Shown here piece after piece: positions 32,440 to 43,267 of a DNA stretch of 64,000 nucleotides (positions within the stretch are counted from its first letter, which is position 1; every line of letters starts with the position of its first letter). The notes below the pieces were generated by a model. The model was not told the origin of the DNA. It saw only the letters and a list, made by a program, of their open reading frames with translations, and did not search any database. The translations under genes and the position numbers were made by a program. This stretch comes from Cricetomys ansorgei (Eukaryota; Chordata; Mammalia; Rodentia; Nesomyidae), in contig JAMJFZ010004066.1 in NCBI GenBank assembly GCA_026225945.1, positions 2,215,001 through 2,279,000 on the forward strand, written 5' to 3'.

Positions 32440-32660
32440 GAGTCTTTTGAGAATTCCATTTTGAAAATGTAATTGACCATACACAAAACAGAGACCGCTG
32501 ATGGCCTATGAGCAAGTGCGTGTATGTATACAGTATTTGATGGGATAATTTTACCGCAGCTTAATTACAACGCTGCATGGCATTATCAATTCGTGTCCAA
32601 TTAGACTCAAGCCATCAACTACTGAATACATTATGAGTTTTGTTAAATCAGCCCCATGGA
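32440..32660. promoter_or_regulatory. candidate conserved non-coding element
   Basis: Repeat-free: AAAATGTAATTGACC, GGGATAATTTTACCGCAGC, TTAATTACAACGCTGCATGG, TTATCAATTCGTG, CCAATTAGACTC, GAATACATTATGAG. Numerous TAAT/ATTA cores and retained CpGs make this the strongest CNE-like island of the window. Confidence 0.4.
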
Positions 32661-33254
32661 TGTTATAACCAACACCGTAACATCAGAACAGAGATGCTAT
32701 CGTCAGGCGAACCTAACACTACGATTCCCATTAAAACGTGGATATGGGGTCCTAAAAAAATCAGTTAAAGGGAGATCAAATCTACAATTCACACGGGCAT
32801 GCGCGTACAGTCACAGCATAGCGTGCAGCACATTCTAGGAGTCACAGAGAGGCCATTCGGGGAAAACATGGAAATAAAACAAATAGTATCCTGTTAAAGG
32901 AAGTTGGGGGCAGAAAGGTCCAGAGTGAATCTCCAGCTCCGACCCACGCTGCTGCAGCCAGAGACATAGAATGAGACATGTGGGTTAGTTAGATATTCTG
33001 GTGTTCTGTTTTCCTAGCTAGAAAAACGGCTGAAGCTTTACAGCTGGTCACCGATACCTTGTTATACCCTTCTTCCCAAGTCATGAAAGCTGTATCCCCA
33101 CCCTTTGGCCCACCCGTGTGGTCGGACTCTAAGGTAGTGACATGTAAGTAGAGCTACATGTCACATTTAGATGGAGGAACTGAGAAGATGGGCTCTAAAA
33201 TGCTATTTCTGTAAATATTCCAGAAGAGGCTAGGACTGCTATCACAGCTGCTCA
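32661..33254. other. unassigned single-copy stretch
   Basis: No repeat recognised. CpG-bearing text near 32797-32826. Confidence 0.4.
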
Positions 33255-33365
33255 AAGGGCTGATGTAGGAGGAGCGCCAGTTTAAGTGCTGCTTGGGATA
33301 CAAAGCGAGTTCAAGGCTAGCTGGGCAACTTAGTGAGACTTGGTCTCCAAATGAAAAAGAAAAAG
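33255..33365 (+). repeat. B1-type SINE
   Basis: GAGTTCAAGGCTAGCTGGGC, GAGACTTGGTCTCCAAATG, A-rich end leading straight into array D. Confidence 0.55.
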
Positions 33366-33835
33366 GGCAGGAGACATGGCTCAGAGGTAGAGCACCTGCC
33401 TAGAATTATCCAGTGAGGGGCTGGGGGTGTGGCTTGGTGGTAGAGCACCTGCCTAGAATCCCCCAGTGAGGGGCTAGGGGTGTGGCTCAGTGGCAGAGCA
33501 CCTGCCTAGAATCCCCCAGTGAGGGGCTGGGGGTGTGGCTCAGTGGTAGAGCACCTGCCTAGAATCCCCCAGTGAGGGGCTGGGGGGTGCAGCTCAGTCC
33601 AGTGCTAGAGCACCTGCCTAGAATCCCCCAGTGAGGGGCTGGGGGTGTGGCTCAGTGCCTAGAATCCCCCAGTGAGGGGCTGGGGGTGTGGCTCGGTGGT
33701 AGAGCCCCTGCCTAGAATCCCCCAGTGAGGGGCTGGGGGTGTGGCTCAGTGCTAGAGCACCTGCCTAGAATCCCCCAGTGAGGGGCTGGGGGCGTGGCTT
33801 GGTGGTATATAGTACTTGCTTAGAATCCACCAGCC
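33366..33835 (+). repeat. ID-derived 53-bp minisatellite, array D
   Basis: Nine units, CCTAGAAT anchors at 33399, 33452, 33505, 33558, 33617, 33659, 33711 and 33763, plus a degenerate last one. One unit has a 6-base insertion and one a 12-base loss. Units keep TGGCTCAGTGG (A box). Opposite in orientation to arrays A-C. Confidence 0.92.
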
Positions 33836-34334
33836 TCACCCCCTCGTCCTGTCTTGGTGATTGAGAAATGGTCAAACTGGTCCCCAAGTGACGGTGTGGA
33901 TGAAATATGTCAGTACCTCCCCTGGGCTCTGCCTGCCTCTATTGGGTCTGTGAGCTTGAAAGAAATCATTATTGTGTCACGTCACTTAGCTGGTGAGGGC
34001 ATTTGCTAATACGGAAAGCCTCTTAATACTACTAATAAAAAAAAATAGAAAGCACGTGATTTATGGTAGAACTTAAAAATACATCAGTTTGTGTAATCTA
34101 TGTGCTAAGGCTCTGGAAGGCTCCTGATGAAGGAAGGCCAGGGAGGCTCTTACAGTACTGAGGGTTGTTTTGGCTCTGAATGGTACACAAATCTATGTCT
34201 CAGAAACACTCATTGGCATCCATGGGTATAGCTGACCCGATCATCCTAAGTCTTATGTTTATAAAATGAAGCTTCCCTTCCCTCATCTATTAATTTGTTC
34301 ATTTGTCCCTTCCATCCCGTGTTCCTGAATTCAT
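33836..34334. other. unassigned stretch
   Basis: No gene or repeat recognised. Confidence 0.4.
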
Positions 34335-34518
34335 AATTTTAAATTATGTGTGTGGGTGTGCGCACACGAACGCAGGTGCCTGTGGCCAGAAGAGGTCGTC
34401 GGATCCTGGGGTTCTGGGGTTCTGGGTTGTTACGAGCAGCCCAACATGGTGCTGGGAACCAAACTCAGGTCCTCTGCAAGAGCAGCGAGCACTATTGACA
34501 CACTACCCTCCAGTCCCA
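34335..34518 (-). repeat. B2 SINE
   Basis: GTGGCCAGAAGAGGTCGTCG, GGTTCTGGGGTTCTGGG (short internal duplication), ACCAAACTCAGGTCCTCT. Confidence 0.75.
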
Positions 34519-35526
34519 CTCCTTCGCATTTTCTCAGCATCCGGGTCTGTTTATGCTTTAGAGGTGACAGGGAAATAGTAATAATAATATACTTAAAATT
34601 GGCAAATTTTCATGTTTGTAATACCTCAATAAAGCTGGTTAAAACAAAGAACGCTAAGTGAAAATTAAGAAAAGAAACAATCATAATGACAATAGGGATA
34701 GGCCTAAGGTTTTGAGAGCTTGGCAGGCAGCTGGCATCGTGCTGAATGTTACACGTCCGTGGGGAGACTTAATGCCCATCCATCCTACTCAAGGAATGGG
34801 AATCACCCTCACGCTCTGTTGGAGAACATGGTCCTCTGACTCATAAGATCAGCTGTGCCTGCTTGCAAGCGTCCATCATGGTCTCTTGTCCATCATGGTC
34901 TCTTGTCCGTCATGGTCTCTTGTCCATCATGGACAAGCCCAATGGCTTGTTGATTGCTGATGTCTCTCACAGAAGGAAGAGTGGGGAAGGTCACTGGATC
35001 CTCACCGGAGCTTCCAGCTGCTCAACCTAGATATTTACAGGCCACTCTGCCCTAACTGAACACGGCCTTGAAGTCCTTGGAGTTGTTAGGGTATATAGTT
35101 GTGGGAGGATAATGGGAAGGGGCTCAGTCTATGGGGAAACCCTTGACCATGCTTTGGTATCACCAATGTGCCTGTCATAACCTCATTCATGCCTGTCAGT
35201 AAGCCCAGTGCACTTAGAGGTTCCTCAGCATCAGCTTTGCTGGAATCATACTTGGGATTGTGATTGGGACTTGGGAGCACGGGGTTGACAATGTGTCGCT
35301 CCAGGGAAGGGAGTCTCATACTCTCATTTTATAGTTTAGAGAACTAGAGCCTTGAGAAGGAAGGAACTTTTCCAAGATGACATCTCTGGGAAGAGGGGAG
35401 AGCTGGGACCTGGGTTTGGCCTCTGGAGGCACTGTAAGTCACTGGCAAGAAGACCCTACTCATCAGCTGTCTCTGAATGACAATCTGTTCTTGTCACTAC
35501 CCACTTAATGGACTTCAAAGACTCCA
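34519..35526. other. unassigned stretch with 17-bp tandem repeat
   Basis: At 34871-34932 GTCCATCATGGTCTCTT is repeated about 3.6 times. No gene recognised elsewhere. Confidence 0.6.
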
Positions 35527-35720
35527 TACAGGGCAGGGGATGTAGTTCTGTTGGTAGAATGCTCACCTATTATGCAAGGAGTCCTGGGGTCCATCCTCAG
35601 CCTTGCAGGAAACTGGGCGTAGTGTATACACAGAGGATAAGAATGCAAGGTCATTCCCAGCTACACAGTGAGTTCAAGCCAGTCTGGGCTACATGAGACA
35701 CTGTCTCAAAAACAAAACAA
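35527..35720 (+). repeat. B4A SINE
   Basis: ID-type head GGGGATGTAGTTCTGTTGG, then a B1-like part (GTGAGTTCAAGCCAGTCTGG, CTGTCTCAAAAACAAAAC). Confidence 0.7.
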
Positions 35721-35974
35721 AGACTTTATGTAACTCTTAGGATATATTCAAACAGCATCAGCTGGCTTCAAGGCCTCAAGGGTTAGGTCCCTGCCTGCTT
35801 TTGCTTTCCCAACCTGTCACATGCAGTATCTATAGGGGAAACCTTTCGGGAAATTATGGATGCTTGAAAAGTGGACTGTACCAAATTCTATGTATGCATT
35901 TTTCTTGTACATGCAGATCTGTGGTAAAGTTTATAAATGAGACACAGTAAGAGATTAAGAATATTGACAAATAG
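35721..35974. other. unassigned single-copy stretch
   Basis: No gene or repeat recognised. Confidence 0.35.
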
Positions 35975-36660
35975 GGGAGGGAAGATGGCTCAGAGAGTAG
36001 AGCATTTTCTGGGCAAGCATGAGGACCCGGTTCCTATCTCTAGCACCCACATAGTAATAAAATGCAGAGTGTGGCATTCAGTGTCTACAGCCCAAGTGTG
36101 GGTAGGAGGATCCCTGGAGCTCATTGGCCAGCCAGTCGATCTGAATCAGTGAACTCCAGGATCAGTTCAGAGTCTCCATCTGTGGTGGTTTGAACGAGAC
36201 TGGTCCCCATAGGTGCACACGTTTGAATACGCCATCCCCAGCTAGTGGAACTGTCTTGGAAGGATTAGGAGGTGTGGCCTTCTTGGAGAAGGTGTGTCAC
36301 TGGGTTTCAAAAGCTCATAACATTTCCAGTGTGCTCTTTGTTTCCTGTATGTGGGTTGGGATGTGAGCTTTCAGCAGCTGCTCTGGTGCCATGCCATGCC
36401 TGCCAGCTGTCATTGTGCCTGCCACGGTGGTGATGATTACCCTTCTTGAACCGTAGGGTCCCAAATAAACTCTTCCTTCTGTACGTTGTGATGTTTTATC
36501 ACAGCCATAGAAAAGCAACTAATATACCATCTCAAAAAGTTAGGTGAAGGGTGACTAAGGAAGACAGCAGTGTTGACTTCTGACCTCCACACGCACACAC
36601 ATACGTGTGCACAAAGATGCACACATGTGCATACCCACAAGAATGTGTATACATACACAC
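35975..36660 (+). repeat. RSINE1 split by a MaLR LTR
   Basis: 5' part to 36180 (GAAGATGGCTCAGAGAG, GGCCAGCCAGTCGATCTG) and 3' part from 36532 (CTCAAAAAGTTAGG, CTTCTGACCTCCACACGC, CA tail). Confidence 0.8.
36181..36526 (+). mobile_element. MTD-like MaLR solo LTR with 5-bp TSD CCATC
   Basis: 346 bases starting TGTGGTGGTTTGAACGAGAC, with TAGGAGGTGTGGCC, GGTGTGTCACTGGG, AATAAACTC (about 36464) and end CAACTAATATA. CCATC lies on both sides (36176-36180, 36527-36531), inside an RSINE1 that resumes exactly after it. Confidence 0.85.
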
Positions 36661-36799
36661 ACACACATGTGACTACTGACTAATAATAAAGTGGAACAAT
36701 TATAACAGCATCTAGTGATAAAAGGTATGTTGATGAGGTCTCTTCGTGTCTCTCAAAATACCTTTCTCTACTTTGGACTTCGGTTTAGTGGCTGTGTTC

Positions 36800-37245
36800 T
36801 CCCAAAGGCACGCATGGTGAAGTCTTGGTCCCCAGGACAACAGTGCTCGGGGGTAGGACTTTAGAGACGTGATTGGATCTTGAAGGCTCTGACCTTCCCT
36901 GACTTCACTGATGGGTCGTCTATTGATGGGGTCACAGCTGACAGCACTATTGGGTGGTGATAGGGGATGGGACCTAGGTGAAGAGAGAGGACCCTTGAAG
37001 GTCTGTCCTTGGGGACTAGGCCTTACCTTGGTCCCTCCCTTCCATCCCCCTCCTCTCTGCTTCCCGGAAGCCATGAGGTGAGCCGTTTCGCACCACCACA
37101 ATGCTTCTCTCCATGACAGTAACAGAAGCAACAGTGACCAGGGACCTAAACCCCTCAGACCACGAGCCAAAATAAATCCTTCTTCTTTTAAGTTGATTCT
37201 CTCAGGAATTCTGTCACAGCAGTGAGGGGTGGTTACACCTAATAT
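36800..37245 (+). mobile_element. MaLR-type LTR, 5' truncated
   Basis: CTTGGTCCCCAGGAC, GGGTAGGACTTTAGAGACG, GTGATTGGATCTTGAAGG, CATGAGGTGAGC, GAGCCAAAATAAATCC, TCTCAGGAATTCTGTCACAG follow an MST/MLT-like LTR order. Confidence 0.6.
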
Positions 37246-37745
37246 GGGGCAAATCCCTGCTCACCTGGAAAAGCTGTAGAGTCTCCAGCTGGGCAGCCAC
37301 AGTCTTAGCAATGACATCCTGGGTTCTCAGAAATGGCAAACATACACATTCCTAACCATAGACCTGACAGCTCCCTGGAGTCTGTTCCCCCGTTAACAGA
37401 GAGTAATGGCTGCCTATAGCTGATTAGAGCTGTTTAGTCTTGAATAGCAGTCACTAGCATTCACTGTCCTTTGCCGTTTCAAAGGACACCACTGGAAAGT
37501 ACAACGCTGCCACTTTGCCACTTGGTTCCTCTAGAGCCTGGCCCTGTTTCTGTCTTTTGGTAGCAGGGCCCCTCGAGGTGTGTAAACCAAACCAGCACTT
37601 CCAGATATACCCTGCCTATTGGGGAGAGATCCAGAGGGGACTTTGCCATTTCAAGGTACTCTCAGGTGGCCAAGGAGAGGGAGTCTGGGCTGGCACACTC
37701 CTCAACATAGGTTGTCTGAGACTTCGTCTCAAAGAGGAGGTGGGG
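37246..37745. other. unassigned single-copy stretch
   Basis: No gene or repeat recognised. Confidence 0.4.
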
Positions 37746-37916
37746 TGACTGGAGAGATGGATCAGTGGCTATGAGTGTTGGCTGCTCTTGCAAAGGAGCT
37801 AAGCTTGGTGCCCAGCACCCACGCTGGGCAGCTCACAACAGCCTGTCATTCTAGGTCCAGGGATCCAATATCCTCTTCAATGGGTATCCACACATATATG
37901 GCACATGGATGTGGGG

Positions 37917-37972
<56 letters not shown>

Positions 37973-37985
37973 TGCGTGCGCACAC
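37746..37985 (+). repeat. B2 SINE with (CA)n tail
   Basis: GACTGGAGAGATGGATCAGT, GTGCCCAGCACCCACG, CTAGGTCCAGGGATCC, then (CA)25 at 37919-37970. Confidence 0.85.
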
Positions 37986-38159
37986 AAAACAAAACATTAC
38001 GTCGTTAGACTTTTACCTGTACCCATTCTCCTTTTCTCATCTTTTCCTCCCCTTTAAAATATTTATTTTTCTTTTTGTAAGCACAGAGACCATTTTCGTA
38101 TGTCAGCAGCATCGTTTCTTATTCACCTCTTCCTCCCTCCAGCACTAAAACCATCCCCG
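37986..38159. other. unassigned
   Basis: T-rich; no repeat recognised. Confidence 0.35.
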
Positions 38160-38420
38160 GAGCCTCCACATATGAGCACGTCTGGAGTTATTTGCATTCT
38201 GACAGCTTAAATCAAATGCGTTAAAGCCAGCCGTGAGGAAGGCAGTAAAATGCACTCTCGGGCCTCAGCCCAAGCAAATAATGAAAAAAAAAAAAACCAA
38301 CTTACGTTGAAGTAATAAACAACAGTAACACTGACGGCTCATTAGAGTTCAAGATTCATAATCATGGCGGACAAGTATTTTAATAAAAAAGGGAGAAGGT
38401 GACGAGAAACCAAAATGTTT
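38160..38420. promoter_or_regulatory. candidate conserved non-coding element
   Basis: TTATTTGCATTCTG (octamer half), AATCAAATGCGTTAAAGCC, AGCAAATAATG, GTAATAAACAACAG, CTCATTAGAGTTC, ATAATCATGGCGG. No repeat similarity seen; an A13 run interrupts it at 38283-38295. Confidence 0.35.
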
Positions 38421-38789
38421 TCCTTGGTCTTTTCTCTTTATTTGGGTCTCGTTGTCGTGATTTTTTCTTTTTTTCCTTTTGCATGATTAGTTCTCGGGGT
38501 GGGAGAGTACTGAGGTAGTGATGAATAAATGTGGTCGGGGAATGTACTCGCAGGGGCATAAGCAGAAGAGAGATAGATGCCACCATGAGCAGCCGCTGAG
38601 TGAGCATGTGTCCTGCCGCAGAGAAAGCCTCCTACCGCTTCTCACGGCCCACCCACCTTGTTTCTGGCCATGCTGTCCTCCACACAGGGAGAACCATGCT
38701 GGTTCAGCATCAGCCAGAGTACTACCATGACGCCTCCTCGGTGCCGGGGTCTCCCTGGGAATTGTCGATCCATGAAGCGAACATTTAAA
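38421..38789. other. unassigned stretch
   Basis: No repeat recognised. Overlapping frames of 107-121 codons on both strands have no visible family features. Confidence 0.4.
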
Positions 38790-38996
38790 AAATATATTCA
38801 TTTTATTTTTATTGATGTGTATGTGTGTTTCTCTGTGTGTACATGTGCACATGTGTGCAGGTACCCACAGAGGCCAGAAGAGGGCGTTGGATTCCCTGGA
38901 GCAGCTGTGAGATGCCCAACAAAGGTACTGGGAACTGAGCTCAGGTCCTCTACAAGAACAGCAAGTGCTCTTAACTACTGAGTCACCTCTCAGCCC
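38790..38996 (-). repeat. B2 SINE
   Basis: AGGTACCCACAGAGGCCAGA, GGGAACTGAGCTCAGGTCCT, CTGAGTCACCTCTCAGCCC. Confidence 0.85.
38874..38886 (-). promoter_or_regulatory. B2-borne CTCF-type motif
   Basis: CCAGAAGAGGGCG is an intact version of the motif by which B2 elements are known to supply CTCF sites in rodents. Other B2 copies here (about 30415, 34385) have it mutated. Confidence 0.4.
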
Positions 38997-39611
38997 TAGC
39001 TAATGATTTTTTAAATGTATTAGTCTTTTAAAGCAGGTAAAAACCAAAAAGGTTATAATAATACCTGCTACTGTAATATTTTTCTTTTAAAATTGCACGG
39101 TGGTCTGAATAGAGTGATGAAATTTCATGTCACCTACCTCTCTCCTGCCTGGTAGGTGAATAACCCCTCTCCGTTCAGCGTATACGATCTGTATATTTTA
39201 CCCTCCCTCCTGTCAGTTACTTAGTAAATATCTTAGCAACCAGATCTCTTGTAATACTATGGCAGGGCTTTTGTTCAAAGAGCTCTTATTTTACCTAATA
39301 ATGGTGTTTTACTTAATGATGGTCCCAAAGTTCTACAATACTAAAACTGATCATGGAGATATGTCAAAGAAAAGCAGCAAAGAAGTGAAATTATAGAGAG
39401 CCCAGTACTATCAGTGGTCTTGGGCATCCACTGGCAGTCTTGGAGTGTCTTCCCAGTGGATAAGAGACTGGTATTGAGTCTTAGTTGTCCATCCACTTGA
39501 AATAATTGCACTTTCATTTTCCCGTTTTTGTTTGCCAGCAATCAAAGTATGGATTAGCTAGGTGGCTCTGACTTGGGGTCTCTCATGGGGTTCGATTAAG
39601 ATACCCGACAA
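38997..39611. other. unassigned AT-rich stretch
   Basis: No gene or repeat recognised. Confidence 0.4.
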
Positions 39612-39900
39612 AGTCTGGGGAGATAGTTTAGTGGCTGTTGTATGACCATGAATATTCAAGTTCAAGCTCCAGAATCCACATTGGAAAGCTAGACACAGTG
39701 GTGTGTATACCTGTAACCCCAGTTCTAAGTGCGTGGAGCTAGACCAATCCTTGAGGCTTGGTGGACAGCTAGCCTAGCCAAGTCGGTGAGCTTCAGGCTA
39801 TCAGGAAAATAAAGAGAGAGACTGAGAAAGACCCCTGAGGTTAACCTCCGGTCTCCACACACATACACATACATGTGCATACATGCCCCCCTACACACAA
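39612..39900 (+). repeat. RSINE1
   Basis: TCTGGGGAGATAGTTTAGTG, AAGTCGGTGAGCTTCAGGC, GAGACTGAGAAAGACCC, CA-rich tail. Confidence 0.7.
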
Positions 39901-40414
39901 AGGCATCAGTTGAGGCTGGTTTCATCCAAAGGCTTGACCAGAGCTGGAGAATCTACTTCAAGATGGCATATGAGCGTGGCTAGCTAGAAGTGCTGTCAGG
40001 GAGTTGAGGCCTCAGTTTCTCATTGTGGAGGCCTCTTTGTAGCAGCCCGAGCACCCTCACAGCATGCAGCTGGTTTCAGATGAGTGATCCAACTGGATGT
40101 CACAGGCCTGCCGTGACCAGCCTCCGCTGTCGCTTCTGCCATGTTACTGGCTGCAAGTTCAGTTCATCGTGGAGAGGCTATGTCGGGACGGATCCAGGGG
40201 GGGGGAGCATTTACTCGTGCAGTCTTGGAAGCTGACCACTACAGATACAAAACCTCTTCCCTCAGCTCCCCCTGCATAGGAAACAAAATACTCTGAAGAG
40301 TACTGTGTCATGTTACAGAAAAACCTGTTCTCAAATATCTGGGGGTTGTTATTGCTGCTGCTGTTGTTATTAGAAAGGGAAAAAGAGAGGAAAGGGAACA
40401 GGTTCGATCAGTTG
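39901..40414. other. unassigned stretch
   Basis: No repeat recognised. (GCTGTT)-like patch near 40350 and an A/G-rich run at 40374-40400. Confidence 0.4.
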
Positions 40415-41475
40415 AGAGTGGCAAGACGGACTGAGAATAAAAGTGTGTAGACTTACACAATGGAATATTTCTCGGCTATTAAGAAAAACACAATTACGAA
40501 TTTCACAGGTAAATAGCTGGAACTGGAAGCCATTGCCCTGAGTGATGTAACCAGACAAATGTTGTGTGTGTTCTCGTGTTTGTGGATGTGAGCGTTGACT
40601 CTTCAGATACGTGCAACTTACTTAGAATAGTCACAGAGGCCATTGAACTACTAAGGACCCATAGGGAGGTCTTTCAAGGGAGGGAAGATAGAGCGAACTA
40701 GTATAAAGGGTTAAAAGGGAATGATGGGTTAGAAAAGGATTAAAAAGCCATATGGAAATATGCCACTGTAGAAGCTTCCTGAAATATATCTATACACAAG
40801 TACGACAAGAGTTAAAATGAAGTTACCATAAGGGCAGCAGTGCCCCTACTAGACACCGAGGCTGAGTAAGTCCATCCCCAGGAACGACTTAGCTCTTCTA
40901 GAGTTGTTGGCCAGTGAGGTCACAAAGACCCCCCCAAACATTGCAGGCTATTACCAAAGCTTTCTGTTACCCTCCAGAATTTGATGATAAGACCATGTTG
41001 CTGAAGATACCACACGCTTGAGTCATAGAACATAAGAAAATTAAGCTGGTACTGACCTGGAAGTTTCATCCCTACTGGCTGGAAGGTGCTGGGCACACTA
41101 TCTGAATAGATAAGTGACCACCAGTCTTCCCAGCCGTGAACCTTGGTGAGCCTCAATAATGACCAGCAAATGGGCCTAGAAAAACATGCCCATTGATGCA
41201 CACATGGCACAAATGTCATGGAAGTAACCAACCACTTTCTACTGGATTTAAGGCTTGTTCTACAAGATAAAACTCATACCTGGCACCACTATTGGCCCAT
41301 GGCTAGACAGGTCATAGACCCTAGGAGAGAACCTAATAGTATTATCCTGCTAAATGGACATAGTATTAAACGATCCCCTCTGGGGTTGGTAGCAAAGGCC
41401 ACATGTCCTTTCTGTCTACCATTCTTAGCATCCTCCAGGTGTTCTGGGCATCCCTGCCCACACTTACGCTAAGCA
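40415..41475 (+). mobile_element. LINE-1 3' end, 5' truncated
   Basis: The last ~100 bases of ORF2 at 40454-40552 are followed by about 900 bases resembling a rodent L1 3' untranslated region (CCCCTACTAGACACCGAGGC, CTGCTAAATGGACATAG, GATCCCCTCTGGGG, ATGTCCTTTCTG). No poly(A) is obvious at the 3' end, so the exact boundary is uncertain. Confidence 0.6.
40454..40552 (+). pseudogene. L1 ORF2 C-terminal remnant
   Basis: Frame from 40454 reads YTMEYFSAIKKN...NFTGK, a TAG at 40514-40516 where the family has tryptophan, then LELEAIALSDVT. This is the conserved C-terminal motif of L1 reverse-transcriptase polyprotein. It is dead: no upstream ORF, an in-frame stop, and no catalytic domains. Confidence 0.85.
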
Positions 41476-41589
41476 ACTCTAACTGCTCAGGATGGCATGA
41501 CAGCGGAGACTTTTAAAGGCTAACGTGAAGGGGTTCAGAGTGTGTCATTACCCTTCCCTCCATCACAGAGTTAAAGCACCCAGGCCCGG
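41476..41589. other. unassigned
   Basis: No gene or repeat recognised. Confidence 0.35.
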
Positions 41590-41770
41590 CTTCTGCACAG
41601 CTTCCACCACGGGCTAATTTAGCTGTGATTTGTGACGAACATTTATGGTTTAATAAAGTGACTTTCCAGTTTCTGTGTTTATCACAGCTCAAGCACGGAG
41701 TCTCGCTGGGGAAGCATCTGCTGCCGATTATTATTAAAATAAAAAACACTTTTGTGAGCTGTTTTGTCAG
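41590..41770. promoter_or_regulatory. candidate conserved non-coding element
   Basis: GGGCTAATTTAGCTGTG, GTTTAATAAAGTGAC, GCCGATTATTATTAAAATAA, AACACTTTTGTGAGC. Repeat-free with clustered TAAT cores. Confidence 0.3.
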
Positions 41771-42054
41771 GCCCTTTCAAGAGAGACTCAATCTCCCTTA
41801 GCGAAATGGCAGAGAGGTAGGTAGAGGAAGCCAGGAGATGGGGAGGCTCACGCCGGAAGAAGGGAGACTGTTGGGAAGGGTCTTGGTGGGTTAGGGTGGG
41901 GAGCAGGATGGATTGAGTTGTAGCCAACACGAGAGGACCCTGAGCAAATCTCTCTGACTTCCTGGTACAGTGACACAGGACATGGCACCCCCCCAGACTT
42001 CAGAAATATCACTGCTACCCTGACCTAGGCTGTCCCTGCCTGCTTTCTTTGCAG
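41771..42054. other. unassigned
   Basis: No gene or repeat recognised. Confidence 0.35.
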
Positions 42055-42137
42055 AGTTCGTGGGTCTAGGCCCCCAAACTCAGGTTCTCAGCTTGCAGCG
42101 AGCACTTTATTGACTGAGCTGGCTCCTCAGCCCCCAC
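42055..42137 (-). repeat. RSINE/B4 head fragment
   Basis: CCCAAACTCAGGTTCTCAGC, CACTTTATTGACTGAGC, CTCCTCAGCCCCC. Confidence 0.6.
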
Positions 42138-42244
42138 TGTTTGTCTTCTCGATAATGCCTGTTCTGACTAAGGTGAGATGAACTCTCATGTGCCTCCCAC
42201 GGGCAGGAAACTGGGGCTTTCTGACTATAGACTGTGAAAGCCAA

Positions 42245-42725
42245 ATTAGGTTCCTCTGAGATTCATGTGCTGAGCTCCCTGGTTCCTGGTCCTTCAGTTC
42301 TTCAACTGTGATTTGTGACAGCCTTTCATGTTAGACTGTGGGACAGAGTTGATTTTCCAGGTGTGGTGGCACATGCCTGCAATCCCAGCACTTGGGAGTT
42401 AGAGACAGGAAGATCTGGAGTTCAAAGTCATCTTTGGCTACATCGCGAGTTCCAGGCCAGCCTGAGCTACAAGACTGTATCAAAAGGCAAAACAAAAAAG
42501 TAGTTATATTAAACACAAAGACATTAGGTGACCCCTACTTCAGTCTGAACTGGGTCCTTATAAAAAGAGTCCAGGACACAGCACGCCTTGAGGGATGATC
42601 CTGTGAAAACACAAGGAAAAGATGGTATCTCCAACCGAGGAAGGTGGCCTCAGGAGGAAGCCTACACCTTATCATGAACTTGCAGATTCCCTGAGAGTGA
42701 CTCCAGGACGCGTCCAGGCTACTCA
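42245..42725 (+). repeat. MLT1-type LTR split by B1
   Basis: 5' part (GAGATTCATGTGCTGAGC, CAACTGTGATTTGTGACAGC) and 3' part (CTGGGTCCTTATAAAAAGAG, GTGAAAACACAAGGAAAAG, AACTTGCAGATTCCC) flank a B1. Confidence 0.5.
42355..42502 (+). repeat. B1-type SINE
   Basis: CCAGGTGTGGTGGCACATGC, CAATCCCAGCACTTGGGAG, GAGTTCCAGGCCAGCCTGAG, A-rich tail. Confidence 0.85.
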
Positions 42726-42901
42726 TGTTTTAGGTATTCATGTAACTGAGTTACATTAAATGAGTGCACGTGCACACGTGACTGTGGAGCATATATGTCA
42801 CAGGTACGCTGTCCAGGTTAGAAGGCGACCTCAGGTGTGTGGTCCTCATTTTCTTCCTTGTTTGGGTATTTCTCTTTGTTGTTTTACTGTTGAGAATGCC
42901 A
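42726..42901. other. unassigned
   Basis: No gene recognised. Confidence 0.35.
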
Positions 42902-43069
42902 GGCAGGCCACCCCGCAGGGTACTAGGGAGTCTCATGTCTCTGGCAGGCCACCCCGAAAGGTGCTAGGGGGTCTTGTGTCTCTGGCAGGCCACCCCGCAA
43001 GGTGCTAGGGAGTCTTGTGTCTCTGGCAGGCCACCCCGCAGGGTGCTAGGGAATCTCCTGTCTCTGGCT
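42902..43069 (+). repeat. 41-bp minisatellite, four copies
   Basis: Units containing GGCAGGCCACCCCGCAGG and TGCTAGGGAGTCTTGTG start at exact 41-base steps (anchors 42904, 42945, 42986, 43027). A few substitutions separate the units. Confidence 0.95.
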
Positions 43070-43206
43070 CCCACTTCCTGCAGGACTACTGGGATTACAG
43101 ATGCATCCTAACGTGTCTGGCTTTGATATGAGTTCTGGGGGCTTCAGCTCAGGCCCTTACGCTTGTACAGCAGATGCTCTTACTCACCGCTTCATCTCCC
43201 CAGCCC
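43062..43206 (-). repeat. RSINE1 head part
   Basis: CTACTGGGATTACAGATGC, TTCAGCTCAGGCCCTTACGC, CTTCATCTCCCCAGCCCC. The 41-bp array lies against its 3' side. Confidence 0.6.
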
Positions 43207-43267
43207 CACACATGTTGTATATTCTTTACAAACCCCTCCTAAGTTGTATAATCCTGTTTATGTCTTA

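Noticed and set aside
33366..33835. tRNA gene cluster
   Set aside because: Units keep an A-box-like head of tRNA origin but lack the anticodon arm, the B box and a cloverleaf.
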